Source of the DNA: an uncultured Bacteroides sp.
Lineage (GTDB): Bacteria; Bacteroidota; Bacteroidia; Bacteroidales; Bacteroidaceae
Length of the DNA: 64,000 bases
Direction of reading: 5' to 3'
NCBI RefSeq assembly: GCF_905207245.1
Contig: NZ_CAJLKP010000010.1
Location: forward strand, 1 to 64,000
Part shown: piece by piece, positions 8,081 through 17,859 of the stretch
How positions within the stretch are numbered: the stretch's first letter is position 1
Layout of the letters: the number at the start of each line of letters is the position of its first letter
Program-made: the position numbers and the translations under genes
Notes under the pieces: model-generated
Seen by the model: the letters and a program-made list of their open reading frames with translations, nothing else
Told to the model about the DNA's origin: nothing
Database searches by the model: none

Positions 8081-11000
8081 ATGAAAAAAAATCATATTCA
8101 AGGAGTGATTAGCTTAATTTATCACTCCAAGCGACTTTTTATACCCGTACGGCTGTTTACTATGCTTGTTTTATTTTCCATAATGGCAACATTTACAGCC
8201 AATGCAATCCCTTATCAAGACATCCGTATTACTGTACAACGGAAAAATGTGACCTTAACTCAAATCTTTCGGGATATTGAAAAGCAATCAGGATATTCTT
8301 TTTTGGTGAGGAACAATGACGTTGATACGAATGAGAAAGTTTCTATAGATGCAAAGAATAAAACTATAGAACAGGTCTTGGACATGCTGTTTTCAGGAAA
8401 AAACATCAAGCACAAAGTCGAAGGGAAACGCATCACTATTTATAAACCAATGAATATAAATAGAGAGCAGACATTGAATAATGTTCGCAGAATAACCGGT
8501 AGGGTGACAGATGAGGCTCAAGAACCTGTTATCGGCGCTTCTGTTACGATTGATGAAACTTCCGATGGCACTATTACGGATGTAGATGGATATTTTTCTT
8601 TAGAGGCTCCAACTGATGCTGTACGCTTGAAAATCTCATATATTGGTTATACTACCCAAGTTGTTACTATCGGTAATAAATCGGAAATCAATATATTGTT
8701 GAAAGAAGACACTCAAATTCTGAGTGAAGTGGTAGTGGTGGGTTATGGCATACAAAAAAAGGCTTCATTAACCGGTGCGGTGGCAGCTATCAGAAATGAG
8801 CAACTGATTTCTACCAAGAATGAGAATACTCAGAATATGCTGACCGGTAAAATATCAGGCGTTCGTGTTATGCAGAAATCTGCCGAGCCGGGTTCATTTA
8901 ATAATAATTTTGATATTCGTGGTATGGGTGATGCTTTGATTATTATTGATGGAGTACCTCGCGATAATATGTCCCGTTTGTCTCCCAATGATATTGAGTC
9001 TATTTCCGTATTGAAAGATGCATCTGCTGCAATTTATGGAGTACGTGCAGCAAATGGTGTTGTTTTGATTACTACCCGTCAGGGAGAGGCTGGGCATGTA
9101 GAACTGGAGTATTCAGGAAACTTTGGATGGCAGAATCCTTCCGGTTCAGTAAAGAGTGTGAGTGCTGCCGATTGGATGACACTGAAGAATGAAAAAAGCA
9201 TGCATAATGTGAATGGTGGATCTTTGGTCTTTGGATTAGATGAGATTGAAGCCTATCGTAATGGGACAAAGCAGGGAACCGACTGGCATGATGCAGTGAT
9301 GCGCCCACTGGCTCCACAAACCCAACATACTTTAAGTGCACGTGGCGGTAATGAAAGGGTACAATATTATATGAGTGCTGGATATATGTATCAGGAATCA
9401 TTCTTACGTAGTGAGAGCCTGGATTACGATCGCTTTAATGTCCGCTCTAACGTGACGGGTAAAATTACAGATCGGTTAACCGTTAATTTTAATATGAGCG
9501 GAATCATGGATCAGAAAGATCAGCCTTATACGAATGCAGACTGGATTATACGTGCTATGCAACGTGCACCGGCCACCCAACCCATTTACGCAAATAATAA
9601 TCCTGAATATTTAATGTATGGCTGGATTGAAGGTGATAATCCGGTAGCTATGATGGATGCCGACCAGGTAGGTAATAAGAAATATAACAATAAATGGTTT
9701 CAGACTTCTGCACAGGTCACTTATGATCTACCTTGGATAAAAGGTTTGCAATTAAAGGGAATGTTCAGCTATGACTATCAAATAGCGGATAATAGCATTT
9801 ATTCCAAATCATTCAACGAGTATGAGTATGATGCTGCAACAGATGCCTATGCAGTTCGTAAACTCCAGGTGCCGGCTACTTACCGCCGTGAACATTACAC
9901 GAAGCAATCTTGGTTGTATCAAGCCTCATTAAACTATGCACATACTTTTCAGAAGAATCATAATGTAACAGGATTATTGCTATTGGAAGGTCAGCGTCGT
10001 GATGGTGATAACTTTTTTGCCAGGAGAGAACTATCCTTGAATCTGGATAAATTGTTTGCGGGGAATGTGGCAAACCAGGAAGGCAACATGGGAACCGGTG
10101 GTAATGAACTATACCAAATGGCTAATATGGGATTAGTGGGTAAGTTCGGTTATGATTATAAGTCCAAGTATCTGGCTGAATTCAGTTTCCGTTATGACGG
10201 TTCTTCCAGATTTGGCACTGGCTCTCAATGGGGATTCTTCCCCTCAGGTTCTTTAGGGTGGCGTATTTCTGAGGAAGGTTTCTGGAAAGATTCTCATCTG
10301 GCTTTTATTAATAATGCAAAGATACGTTTGTCCTATGGTAAATTGGGAGATGATAATGCTTCCAGTTACCAATTCATTACGGGATATACTTATCCTGCGG
10401 GAGGCGATGCCAGCGGACGTCCCGGAGGCTATGTTTTCAATGGCTCTTATATAAATGCAGTAGCGAATAAAGGTATCACTAATCCACTTATAACCTGGTA
10501 CATTGCTAAGACATTTGATGTGGGCATAGATCTGGATGCATGGAATGGATTATTAGGTCTTACTGTTGATTATTTCAGTCGGTCCCGTACAGGTTTATTG
10601 GCAACTCGCGCTACCAGTCTGCCTTCAATTGTGGGCGCAAGTCTGCCTCAGGAAAACTTGAATGGAGATTTTACACATGGTTTTGATGTTGAAGTATCTC
10701 ATTATAATAGTATTGGTGATTTGCGTTATAATTTGAAGGGTATCTTCTCTTACACTCGTACCAAGTCTAAATATGTGGAACGTGGTGAATCGGGAAACTC
10801 CTATGAAAACTGGAGAAATAATAATAATGATCGTTTGCAAAATATCGTTTGGGGATTTGGTGATGGTGGTCGTTATACCTCATATGGAGATATTGCAAAC
10901 AGTGGTATCTTTACTGGTTATGGTACACTGCCCGGTGACTATAGATATCAGGATTGGAATGGTGATGGTATCATCTCCGATCTGGATAGACATCCTATTG

Positions 11001-11518
11001 GCTATGAAAATCGTCCTTTAATCAATTTCAGTTTGAATATAGGAGCTAATTGGAAGGGATTTGATCTGAATCTGTTATTTCAAGGAGCTGCCATGCAATA
11101 TAATCGTTATATAGAACAGTTGCGTGAGCCGATGTGGGGTAGTGATTATTCAAATGCATTAGATTATTTTATGGATAGATGGCATCCGGTAGATCCGACA
11201 GCAGATCCTTATGATCCTTCTACGAAGTGGATAAGTGGTGAATATGCTTATACGGGTACATTGGCTGATGAATGGTCCGAATACAATGTGCATAATTCAA
11301 GCTATATTCGTTTAAAAAGTGCCGAGTTAGGTTATACATTCCCGCAAAAATGGATTGGAAAAAGTGGAATCAAAGATTTACGTTTATATGTAAATGGCTA
11401 TAATTTGTTTACTGTTAAAGGGGTACCGTTTGATCCGGAACACTCTGGTAATGATACGTGGGGTAACTTGTATCCGTTGAATAGAACTTTTTCTATTGGT
11501 GTAAATGTTAAATTTTAA
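8081..11518 (+). CDS. SusC-family TonB-dependent transporter with STN signalling domain (PUL1)
   Basis: This 1145-residue outer-membrane protein has an N-terminal signal/anchor (ending near FTANA), an STN domain at about 50-115 (LTQIFRDIEKQSGYSFLVRN), a carboxypeptidase-D-like domain at about 135-210, a TonB-box-like segment EVVVVGYG, a plug at about 230-340 and a 22-strand barrel to the C-terminus (ends in FSIGVNVKF). The STN domain is what couples SusC to a FecR/sigma pair, and that pair is encoded just upstream. It imports oligosaccharides captured by the SusD partner, whose gene follows directly. It lacks nothing expected for the class. Confidence 0.95.
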   Translation: MKKNHIQGVISLIYHSKRLFIPVRLFTMLVLFSIMATFTANAIPYQDIRITVQRKNVTLTQIFRDIEKQSGYSFLVRNNDVDTNEKVSIDAKNKTIEQVLDMLFSGKNIKHKVEGKRITIYKPMNINREQTLNNVRRITGRVTDEAQEPVIGASVTIDETSDGTITDVDGYFSLEAPTDAVRLKISYIGYTTQVVTIGNKSEINILLKEDTQILSEVVVVGYGIQKKASLTGAVAAIRNEQLISTKNENTQNMLTGKISGVRVMQKSAEPGSFNNNFDIRGMGDALIIIDGVPRDNMSRLSPNDIESISVLKDASAAIYGVRAANGVVLITTRQGEAGHVELEYSGNFGWQNPSGSVKSVSAADWMTLKNEKSMHNVNGGSLVFGLDEIEAYRNGTKQGTDWHDAVMRPLAPQTQHTLSARGGNERVQYYMSAGYMYQESFLRSESLDYDRFNVRSNVTGKITDRLTVNFNMSGIMDQKDQPYTNADWIIRAMQRAPATQPIYANNNPEYLMYGWIEGDNPVAMMDADQVGNKKYNNKWFQTSAQVTYDLPWIKGLQLKGMFSYDYQIADNSIYSKSFNEYEYDAATDAYAVRKLQVPATYRREHYTKQSWLYQASLNYAHTFQKNHNVTGLLLLEGQRRDGDNFFARRELSLNLDKLFAGNVANQEGNMGTGGNELYQMANMGLVGKFGYDYKSKYLAEFSFRYDGSSRFGTGSQWGFFPSGSLGWRISEEGFWKDSHLAFINNAKIRLSYGKLGDDNASSYQFITGYTYPAGGDASGRPGGYVFNGSYINAVANKGITNPLITWYIAKTFDVGIDLDAWNGLLGLTVDYFSRSRTGLLATRATSLPSIVGASLPQENLNGDFTHGFDVEVSHYNSIGDLRYNLKGIFSYTRTKSKYVERGESGNSYENWRNNNNDRLQNIVWGFGDGGRYTSYGDIANSGIFTGYGTLPGDYRYQDWNGDGIISDLDRHPIGYENRPLINFSLNIGANWKGFDLNLLFQGAAMQYNRYIEQLREPMWGSDYSNALDYFMDRWHPVDPTADPYDPSTKWISGEYAYTGTLADEWSEYNVHNSSYIRLKSAELGYTFPQKWIGKSGIKDLRLYVNGYNLFTVKGVPFDPEHSGNDTWGNLYPLNRTFSIGVNVKF

Positions 11519-11533
11519 TTGAAAAATAATATC

Positions 11534-13450
11534 ATGAAAGTATTAAGATATTTATCATGTCTGGCATTGACTTTTACGATGTCCGCATGTCTGGATTTGA
11601 ATCTTCCACCTTTGAATGTTATCCAGGATACTGATGTGTTTGGATCACAGAATGGTATATATAGTTATTTGGCCCGCATTTATAGTGGCATGCCTATGGA
11701 AGATTTTCGTTATTCTCCGGAAAGAGGTTTCTTTAATGGCTATACAATGACCGGAATGAGTGTAATGGATGGTGAAGCTATTTGTGCTAACCAAAGTAAA
11801 GGGGCTCAAAGTGAAAATACCAAGTACTGGAGAGATGCATATGCTTCCTTGCGTGACATTAATTATTTCTTGGAAACCTTGCCTAAATACGCTTCCAATT
11901 TCCATGACTCGGATATAAATACTTGGAAAGGGGAAATGTTGTTCAATAGAGCTTTTATCTACTTTGCTATGGTGAAGCGTTATGGCGGCATACCTCTTGT
12001 TAATGAGGTATTGAAATATCCGGGACAGTCTATTGATGAACTGAAATTACCGCGTTCTTCAGAAGATGCCGTTTATCAGCAAGTCAAAAAAGATCTGGAT
12101 GATGCATATAGCTTACTTCCGGAAACGAATGAGTTAGGACGGGCTACAAAATACGCGGCTGCTGCACTCAAGTCAAGAGCAATGTTATTTGCCGGTTCTA
12201 TAGCAAAGTATAATCAAATAACATTAGTGGATGAGAAAAGTGGAGATCGCCTATGTGGTATTTCTGCGGAGAAAGCTACCGAGTATTTCAAAGCAGCTTA
12301 TGATGCAGCAAAATTATTGGAAGGACATTTTTCATTGTATAAAGATGATTGGAAAGCGGATGACAAGGAAGCTCAATATCAGAATTTTGTAAATATGTTC
12401 TTTAATGATAGAAGTTCTGAAAATATCTTGATTCGTCAGTATTTATATCCCAGTTCAGTACATGGGTATGACTGCTTCGCTATTCCCCGGCAATATATGG
12501 TCGGAGGTTATTCCTCGGCTATAGGTCCTACACTGGACTTTGTGGAAATGTTTGATGGCTTCCCAAAGGATGAGAATGGGCGTATAAAAACGATGGAAAA
12601 TGGCAAATATGTATTGTATGATAATCTGACGGACTTCTTTCGAGATGCAGAACCGCGTTTGCGAGCCACTGTTATTTTGCCTGGTGAGCAGTTTAAAGGT
12701 GAAGCTGTTGAAATCTGGCGTGGTATTTATATCGGATCGGTAGAAGGTGGTATTTCTCCGTTAATTCCTGAGGGTACGCTTTCTAAATATGAATCCAGTG
12801 AATGTAAGGATCTTATTGTTACAAGTGCAAGTGGCAGCGGACAAATACCTTATCAATTGTCTAATGGACAGTTGATGAATCCCGCCGGGCGAAGTGGTTG
12901 CTTTCATAATGATAACGCTAGTGCTATTTCCGGTTTCTCTGTTCGCAAATATCTGGACCCTAAATTGGAAGCGTCACTTGTGGTGTTGAACCGTTCTGTG
13001 CAGTCATGGATTGAGTTACGCTATGGTGAAGTGCTGTTGAATCGTGCTGAAGCGGCGATAGAATTAGCTGAAGCTGGTGGGGGAGCAAACTATAAAGAGG
13101 ATGCCTATGCCTGTATTAACGAAATTCGGGAACGTGCCGGAGCCACTTTATTAGAAGATGTTTCGGAAATAACGATAGAGGTAGTCCGTGTAGAAAGACG
13201 TAAGGAACTAGGCTTTGAGAATAAATTGTGGTGGGATTTGAAACGCTGGCGTACTTTGGATAAGGAACAGAATAATCGAATTTACCGGATTCTAATGCCA
13301 TTTTATGCGGATAAAGCAAATAAATGGTTCTTTGATGCTCGCTATGACGAGAAAACGACTCGTTATACAGCCGACTCTCGTTGGTATTATCTGGATATAC
13401 CGGGTGATATTGTTAATAGTGATGGAATTCCCCAGAACCCAGGTTATTAA
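11534..13450 (+). CDS. SusD-family glycan-binding lipoprotein (PUL1)
   Basis: The start is set at the ATG at 11534 (MKVLRYLSC) because it gives a proper lipoprotein signal, LALTFTMSAC, with the acylated Cys near residue 19. An in-frame TTG 15 bp upstream is less likely. The 638-residue protein has the TPR-rich SusD fold: helices around WKGEMLFNRAFIYFAMVKRYGGIPL and a C-terminal RRKELGFENKLWWDLKRWRTL motif. It forms the lid on the SusC barrel at the cell surface and binds the target glycan. It starts 15 bp after susC. Confidence 0.93.
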   Translation: MKVLRYLSCLALTFTMSACLDLNLPPLNVIQDTDVFGSQNGIYSYLARIYSGMPMEDFRYSPERGFFNGYTMTGMSVMDGEAICANQSKGAQSENTKYWRDAYASLRDINYFLETLPKYASNFHDSDINTWKGEMLFNRAFIYFAMVKRYGGIPLVNEVLKYPGQSIDELKLPRSSEDAVYQQVKKDLDDAYSLLPETNELGRATKYAAAALKSRAMLFAGSIAKYNQITLVDEKSGDRLCGISAEKATEYFKAAYDAAKLLEGHFSLYKDDWKADDKEAQYQNFVNMFFNDRSSENILIRQYLYPSSVHGYDCFAIPRQYMVGGYSSAIGPTLDFVEMFDGFPKDENGRIKTMENGKYVLYDNLTDFFRDAEPRLRATVILPGEQFKGEAVEIWRGIYIGSVEGGISPLIPEGTLSKYESSECKDLIVTSASGSGQIPYQLSNGQLMNPAGRSGCFHNDNASAISGFSVRKYLDPKLEASLVVLNRSVQSWIELRYGEVLLNRAEAAIELAEAGGGANYKEDAYACINEIRERAGATLLEDVSEITIEVVRVERRKELGFENKLWWDLKRWRTLDKEQNNRIYRILMPFYADKANKWFFDARYDEKTTRYTADSRWYYLDIPGDIVNSDGIPQNPGY

Positions 13451-13469
13451 TTTAATAAAGAAATAGAAT

Positions 13470-14228
13470 ATGAGAAAGATAGGTTATTTTTTAGTAGTAA
13501 GTTTCATTTTATTGGGGGTAGTTTCTTGTCAGAAGTTTGATAATTATGAAGGGCCTCAGGAAACACTGAAAGGAGTCATTATTGATAAAGAAACGCAAAA
13601 ACCATTTCTAACGGAAACGGGAAATAATGGTGTTCGCATCAAGCTGATGGAATATAGTTGGAGTGATAATCCTACCCCTTATTATTTCACGGTGAAACAG
13701 GATGGCACGTTCAATAATACTAAAATTTTTAAAGGTAATTACAATATTGAACCGGAAGGTGCTTTTGTGCCTTTGGTTTTGAAAGATGGAAATGGCCAAG
13801 TATTAACAGATGAGAGTATAACGACAGATATTAAAGGAACAGTTACTCTGAATTTTGAAGTTGAACCATTCTTGCGTGTGGAATATGTAGGTGAGCCTGT
13901 TGTTGAGGGTAAAAAGATTACTATTCAAGCTAAGATTACCCGTGGTACAAATCATGTTGATTACCAGCAACAGATTTCTGATGTTTACCTGTTTATTAAC
14001 GGATCAAGTCCTTATGTCGGGAATAATAACTTTGATGACCGATATGATAAGCATTTGAGTGGTGCTGCGGTGAATGATATTTTAGGGAAGGTTATTACCT
14101 TGACAACAGAAGGAGAACTTCCAGCCGGCAGAACTTATTATTTGCGTGTTGGAGCGCGTATTGATAAGGATATTGCTGGTGCTAAGCGCTATAATTATGC
14201 TGATATTAAGACTGTTAGCATTCCTTAA
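13470..14228 (+). CDS. DUF3823 lipoprotein (SusE-position surface protein)
   Basis: The 252-residue protein has a lipoprotein signal (ILLGVVSCQKF, Cys near residue 21), then a carboxypeptidase-regulatory-like N-domain (ETLKGVIIDKETQKPFLTET) and a beta-sandwich C-domain (about 130-250). This is the layout of the DUF3823 family that often follows SusD in ECF-sigma loci. By position it is probably an accessory surface glycan-binding protein; binding has not been shown for it. It is separated from GH97 by 119 bp containing a hairpin (14278-14305). Confidence 0.8.
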   Translation: MRKIGYFLVVSFILLGVVSCQKFDNYEGPQETLKGVIIDKETQKPFLTETGNNGVRIKLMEYSWSDNPTPYYFTVKQDGTFNNTKIFKGNYNIEPEGAFVPLVLKDGNGQVLTDESITTDIKGTVTLNFEVEPFLRVEYVGEPVVEGKKITIQAKITRGTNHVDYQQQISDVYLFINGSSPYVGNNNFDDRYDKHLSGAAVNDILGKVITLTTEGELPAGRTYYLRVGARIDKDIAGAKRYNYADIKTVSIP

Positions 14229-14277
14229 TTCTAAATAGTCCAATTAATAATATAGAACATTACCTGTTGGCTGAATT

Positions 14278-14305
14278 AGCTTAATCTCTAAAAACGGATT
14301 AAGCT
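14278..14305 (+). promoter_or_regulatory. Intra-operon hairpin between DUF3823 and GH97
   Basis: AGCTTAATC (14278-14286) pairs with GATTAAGCT (14297-14305), and weaker pairing extends outward (GCTGA ... GTCAGC). No T-run follows. It is a candidate for attenuation or mRNA processing that would keep surface-protein mRNA higher than enzyme mRNA. Confidence 0.45.
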
Positions 14306-14347
14306 GATTTGGTCAGCGAGTAATCGTATTGAATCATAATTAATATA

Positions 14348-16327
14348 ATGATGATAAAGTTTTTTGTTTTATATGTCCTTTTATTCTGTTCTATGATTGT
14401 TTCTGCGCAACAGCGAATTTCAGTTTCATCACCTAGTGGAAAACTTAAATTTTCTCTGAAAATAGAGCCTGAAAAAATAACTTATGATGTGGATTATAAG
14501 AAATGTCCCATTGTGACAAACTCTTTATTAGGATTTAGCTTTGACAATGGTGAATTTGGCCATAATATCAAAACTGGTAAAGTACGTCGTAACTCTATTG
14601 ATGAAACTTATAAGCTGATTATTGGTAAAGTAAGTGTTGCGCGTAACTATTGTAATGAAGTCATTATTCCTTTGCAGGAGAAGTCTGTTCCCGCTCGTTT
14701 GATCAATTTAATTGTAAGAGCTTTTGATGATGGAGTGGCCTTTCGTTATGAGTTTCCTAAGCAAGAAGGCTGGAACTCGTATGTGATGTATGATGAAAAG
14801 ACTCAGTTTAATCTGAATGGTAATCCGATGACTTTGTTGATGTACCTTCCGGGCTATGTAAATACCCATGAAAACGTTTACAATCACGTGAAGTATAATG
14901 AAATTGCCGGAAAAAAGCTGATTGAAATGCCTGTTACATTTGAGTTTGAAGACAATACTTATGTATCCATTACGGAGGCTGCTATACGGGATTATGCAGG
15001 TATGTATCTGATGAAAGAAAAGGATAAACTGGTAGGTAAGCTTTCGCCACACCCCGGACAGGAAAAAATTAAAGTAGAAATCAATGCATTTCCGCATCGT
15101 ACCCCATGGCGTGTGATTTCAATTGCCGAGCAGGTCGGAGCTTTGCTGGAATCCAATATTCTGACTAGCCTGAACGAACCATGTGAGATAGAAGATACTT
15201 CATGGATCAAACCGTGCCGCACAACATTTACTTGGTGGAACGGAAATGTAGTTCCCGATAGTACTTTTTCGCCAGGTAATAATTTTGATACAAATAAATA
15301 CTATATTGATTTTGCCGCCCGCAATGGTTTGGATGCCCATGGAATTTATGGTTATGCCGAAACTCCATGGTATTATGATGAAAACTTCAATTTTGGTCAT
15401 TCAGGTCCTAATGCCGACGTTACCAGACCAATTCCTTGTCTGGATATGCCACGCATTGTAGAGTATGCAAAAAGTAAAGGTGTGGGTATACATCTTTGGG
15501 TGAACTGGCGCCCATTGTACGACAAACTGGATGAAGCTTTTACTTTGTATGAGAAGTGGGGTGTAAAAGGTTTAATGGTTGACTTTATGGATCGTAATGA
15601 TCAGGAAATGATACGTATACAGGAAGATATTCTGAAGTGTGCTGCCAAGCATCGCCTATTTATCCAGTTCCACGGATCTAGCAAGCCTTCGGGGCTTGTG
15701 CGCACTTATCCGAATGAGTTTACCCGTGAAGGGGCATTAAATTACGAAGTTTGTAAATGGGACAATGCGGTGAATGCCGACCATGATATTTCTATCCCTT
15801 TTACTCGTATGCTTGCCGGGGCTACCGACTACCATCTGGGGGGCTTCCGTGCTTTACCGCGTTCCCAATTCAAGGTTCAGTATGTTAACCCTTATATAAT
15901 GAGTACACGTTGTCATATGATGGCAATGTATGTGGTTCTGGAGAATCATCTCACTTCTCTGTGTGATACTCCTATGGCTTATGAAGGACAACCTGGTTTT
16001 GAAGTTTTGCGTACTGTTCCGGGGACATGGGATGAAATACGTGTACCATTGGCAAAGATTAATGAATATGTTACAGTGGCCCGCCGCAATGATTCCGATT
16101 GGTGGGTAGGTACTTTGAATAATAGTACTGCTCGCACTTTGCAACTGAAATTGGACTTCTTGGATGAGGGGGATTACGAAGCTACCATCTATACGGATGC
16201 TGCTGATGTGGATGAGAATGCCAATCACTTAAATAAGGAATTACGCAAGGTTATCCGGACTGACGTACTGAATTTGCCTTTAGCTATGGACGGAGGTTCG
16301 GTTTTGCATATCACTAAGTTACAATAG
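14348..16327 (+). CDS. Glycoside hydrolase family 97
   Basis: This 659-residue protein has a signal peptide (cleavage near IVSAQQ), an N-terminal beta-supersandwich (about 25-290), a TIM-barrel (about 295-560) and a C-terminal beta domain. GVKGLMVDFMDRNDQ holds the Asp position that acts as nucleophile in retaining GH97 enzymes, so a retaining mechanism is inferred. GH97 activities include alpha-glucosidase, alpha-galactosidase and beta-L-arabinopyranosidase; sequence alone does not pick one. As the first enzyme in PUL1 it probably removes a terminal side residue. It is probably periplasmic (no lipobox). Confidence 0.88.
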   Translation: MMIKFFVLYVLLFCSMIVSAQQRISVSSPSGKLKFSLKIEPEKITYDVDYKKCPIVTNSLLGFSFDNGEFGHNIKTGKVRRNSIDETYKLIIGKVSVARNYCNEVIIPLQEKSVPARLINLIVRAFDDGVAFRYEFPKQEGWNSYVMYDEKTQFNLNGNPMTLLMYLPGYVNTHENVYNHVKYNEIAGKKLIEMPVTFEFEDNTYVSITEAAIRDYAGMYLMKEKDKLVGKLSPHPGQEKIKVEINAFPHRTPWRVISIAEQVGALLESNILTSLNEPCEIEDTSWIKPCRTTFTWWNGNVVPDSTFSPGNNFDTNKYYIDFAARNGLDAHGIYGYAETPWYYDENFNFGHSGPNADVTRPIPCLDMPRIVEYAKSKGVGIHLWVNWRPLYDKLDEAFTLYEKWGVKGLMVDFMDRNDQEMIRIQEDILKCAAKHRLFIQFHGSSKPSGLVRTYPNEFTREGALNYEVCKWDNAVNADHDISIPFTRMLAGATDYHLGGFRALPRSQFKVQYVNPYIMSTRCHMMAMYVVLENHLTSLCDTPMAYEGQPGFEVLRTVPGTWDEIRVPLAKINEYVTVARRNDSDWWVGTLNNSTARTLQLKLDFLDEGDYEATIYTDAADVDENANHLNKELRKVIRTDVLNLPLAMDGGSVLHITKLQ

Positions 16328-16364
16328 GGTTGTTTTTTAATAATATAATTAGATCTTTAGTATC

Positions 16365-17813
16365 ATGAACAGAAGAAATTTTATAAAAAGAGTAGGTTTA
16401 TTAGGTGCTGGATATGCATTAAACAAGAGTATGGTATTTGCCCATTCTGGAAATTCATTAGAGAGTGATTCTCTTGCCCTGTTTCCTACAGTGAGAAGAG
16501 TTCCGTCAGAAAGACATTTCAAGAGCCCGGCTATAGAGAAGGCTATTGATACTTTCAAAAAGAAAGTGAAGAATAAAGAGTTAGGATGGTTGTTTGAGAA
16601 CTGTTTCCCAAATACATTGGATACAACTATTTATTATTCGGAGAAGAATGGTCGTCCGGATACTTACGTCATTACTGGCGATATTGATGCCATGTGGTTA
16701 AGAGATAGTTCGGCACAAGTGTATCCATATTTAGATTTCATGTTTGAAGACACAAAATTGCAGCAGATGATTGCCGGTGTTATCAACAAACAGACAACAT
16801 TCATTTTGAAGGATCCATATGCTAACGCTTTCTATGATGATGACAAAAAGTATACCCGTTGGACCAGTGACCATACTGAGATGAAGCCGGGTATTCATGA
16901 ACGTAAATATGAATTGGATTCGCTTTGTTATCCTATTCGTTTAGCTTACGGATATTGGAAAAAGACCAATGATGTTTCTCCTTTTGATATACAATGGAAG
17001 GAAGCGATAAAAGCTATACTGAAAGTTTGTAAAGAACAGCAAAGGAAAGAAGGCAATGGGGCTTATAGCTTCCGCAGAACTTCAGAATGGGCCATTGACG
17101 CTGTGCCGATGGGGGGAGTAGGGTACAAGGTCAATCCTATAGGGTTGATTTGTTCGACCTTTAGGCCCAGTGATGATGCTACTATTTTTCCTTTCCTGAT
17201 TCCTTCTAATTTCTTTGCTGTAGCCAGTCTGAAACAAGCATCTGAAATGGTGCGTAAGATTTCAAAAGACAATGCCTTGGCAGATGAATTGATAGCGTTG
17301 AGTGACGAAGTTCGTAAGGCTTTGCAGGAATATGCTGTGGTTAATCATCCTAAATATGGTAAAGTGTATGCATTCGAAGTGGATGGTTTCGGATCAGCTT
17401 ACTTGAGTGACGATGCCAATGTTCCTAATTTATTAGCTCTTCCTTATTTAGGTGGAACAGATCGTAATGATCCTATCTATGAGAATACAAGAAGGTTTGT
17501 GTGGTCGACGGACAATTCATTCTTCTTCAAAGGCAGTATAGCTGAGGGCATCGGAGGACATCATATTGGTGTCAATATGATATGGCCGATGAGTATCATC
17601 ATGAAAGCTTTGACTTCCAAAGATGATAAAGAAATTCAGCAATGTATACAAACATTGCAACGCACGCATGCCGGAACCGGTTTCATGCACGAATCTTTCC
17701 ATAAAGATGATCCTAAGAAGTTTACCAGAAGTTGGTTTGCTTGGGCGAACACTTTATTTGGTGAGCTACTATGGAAAACATTTAATGAGAATCCCGCTTT
17801 ACTGGAGTACTAA
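16365..17813 (+). CDS. GH125 exo-alpha-1,6-mannosidase
   Basis: The 482-residue protein begins MNRRNFIKRVGLLGAGYALN, a Tat-like twin-arginine signal. The (alpha/alpha)6 barrel carries the family hallmarks TGDIDAMWLRDSSAQVYPYL, FRPSDDATIFPFLIPSNFFA (Asp of RPSDD is the expected acid) and AEGIGGHHIGVNMIWPMSI (Glu expected as base). GH125 enzymes invert and remove non-reducing alpha-1,6-linked mannose. In PUL1 this fits trimming of an alpha-1,6-mannan backbone once GH92 removes branches. It starts 37 bp after GH97. Confidence 0.92.
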   Translation: MNRRNFIKRVGLLGAGYALNKSMVFAHSGNSLESDSLALFPTVRRVPSERHFKSPAIEKAIDTFKKKVKNKELGWLFENCFPNTLDTTIYYSEKNGRPDTYVITGDIDAMWLRDSSAQVYPYLDFMFEDTKLQQMIAGVINKQTTFILKDPYANAFYDDDKKYTRWTSDHTEMKPGIHERKYELDSLCYPIRLAYGYWKKTNDVSPFDIQWKEAIKAILKVCKEQQRKEGNGAYSFRRTSEWAIDAVPMGGVGYKVNPIGLICSTFRPSDDATIFPFLIPSNFFAVASLKQASEMVRKISKDNALADELIALSDEVRKALQEYAVVNHPKYGKVYAFEVDGFGSAYLSDDANVPNLLALPYLGGTDRNDPIYENTRRFVWSTDNSFFFKGSIAEGIGGHHIGVNMIWPMSIIMKALTSKDDKEIQQCIQTLQRTHAGTGFMHESFHKDDPKKFTRSWFAWANTLFGELLWKTFNENPALLEY

Positions 17814-17859
17814 GTAAAGCGGATAAACAATCTTTTTTAATTAATCTAATAACGAAACA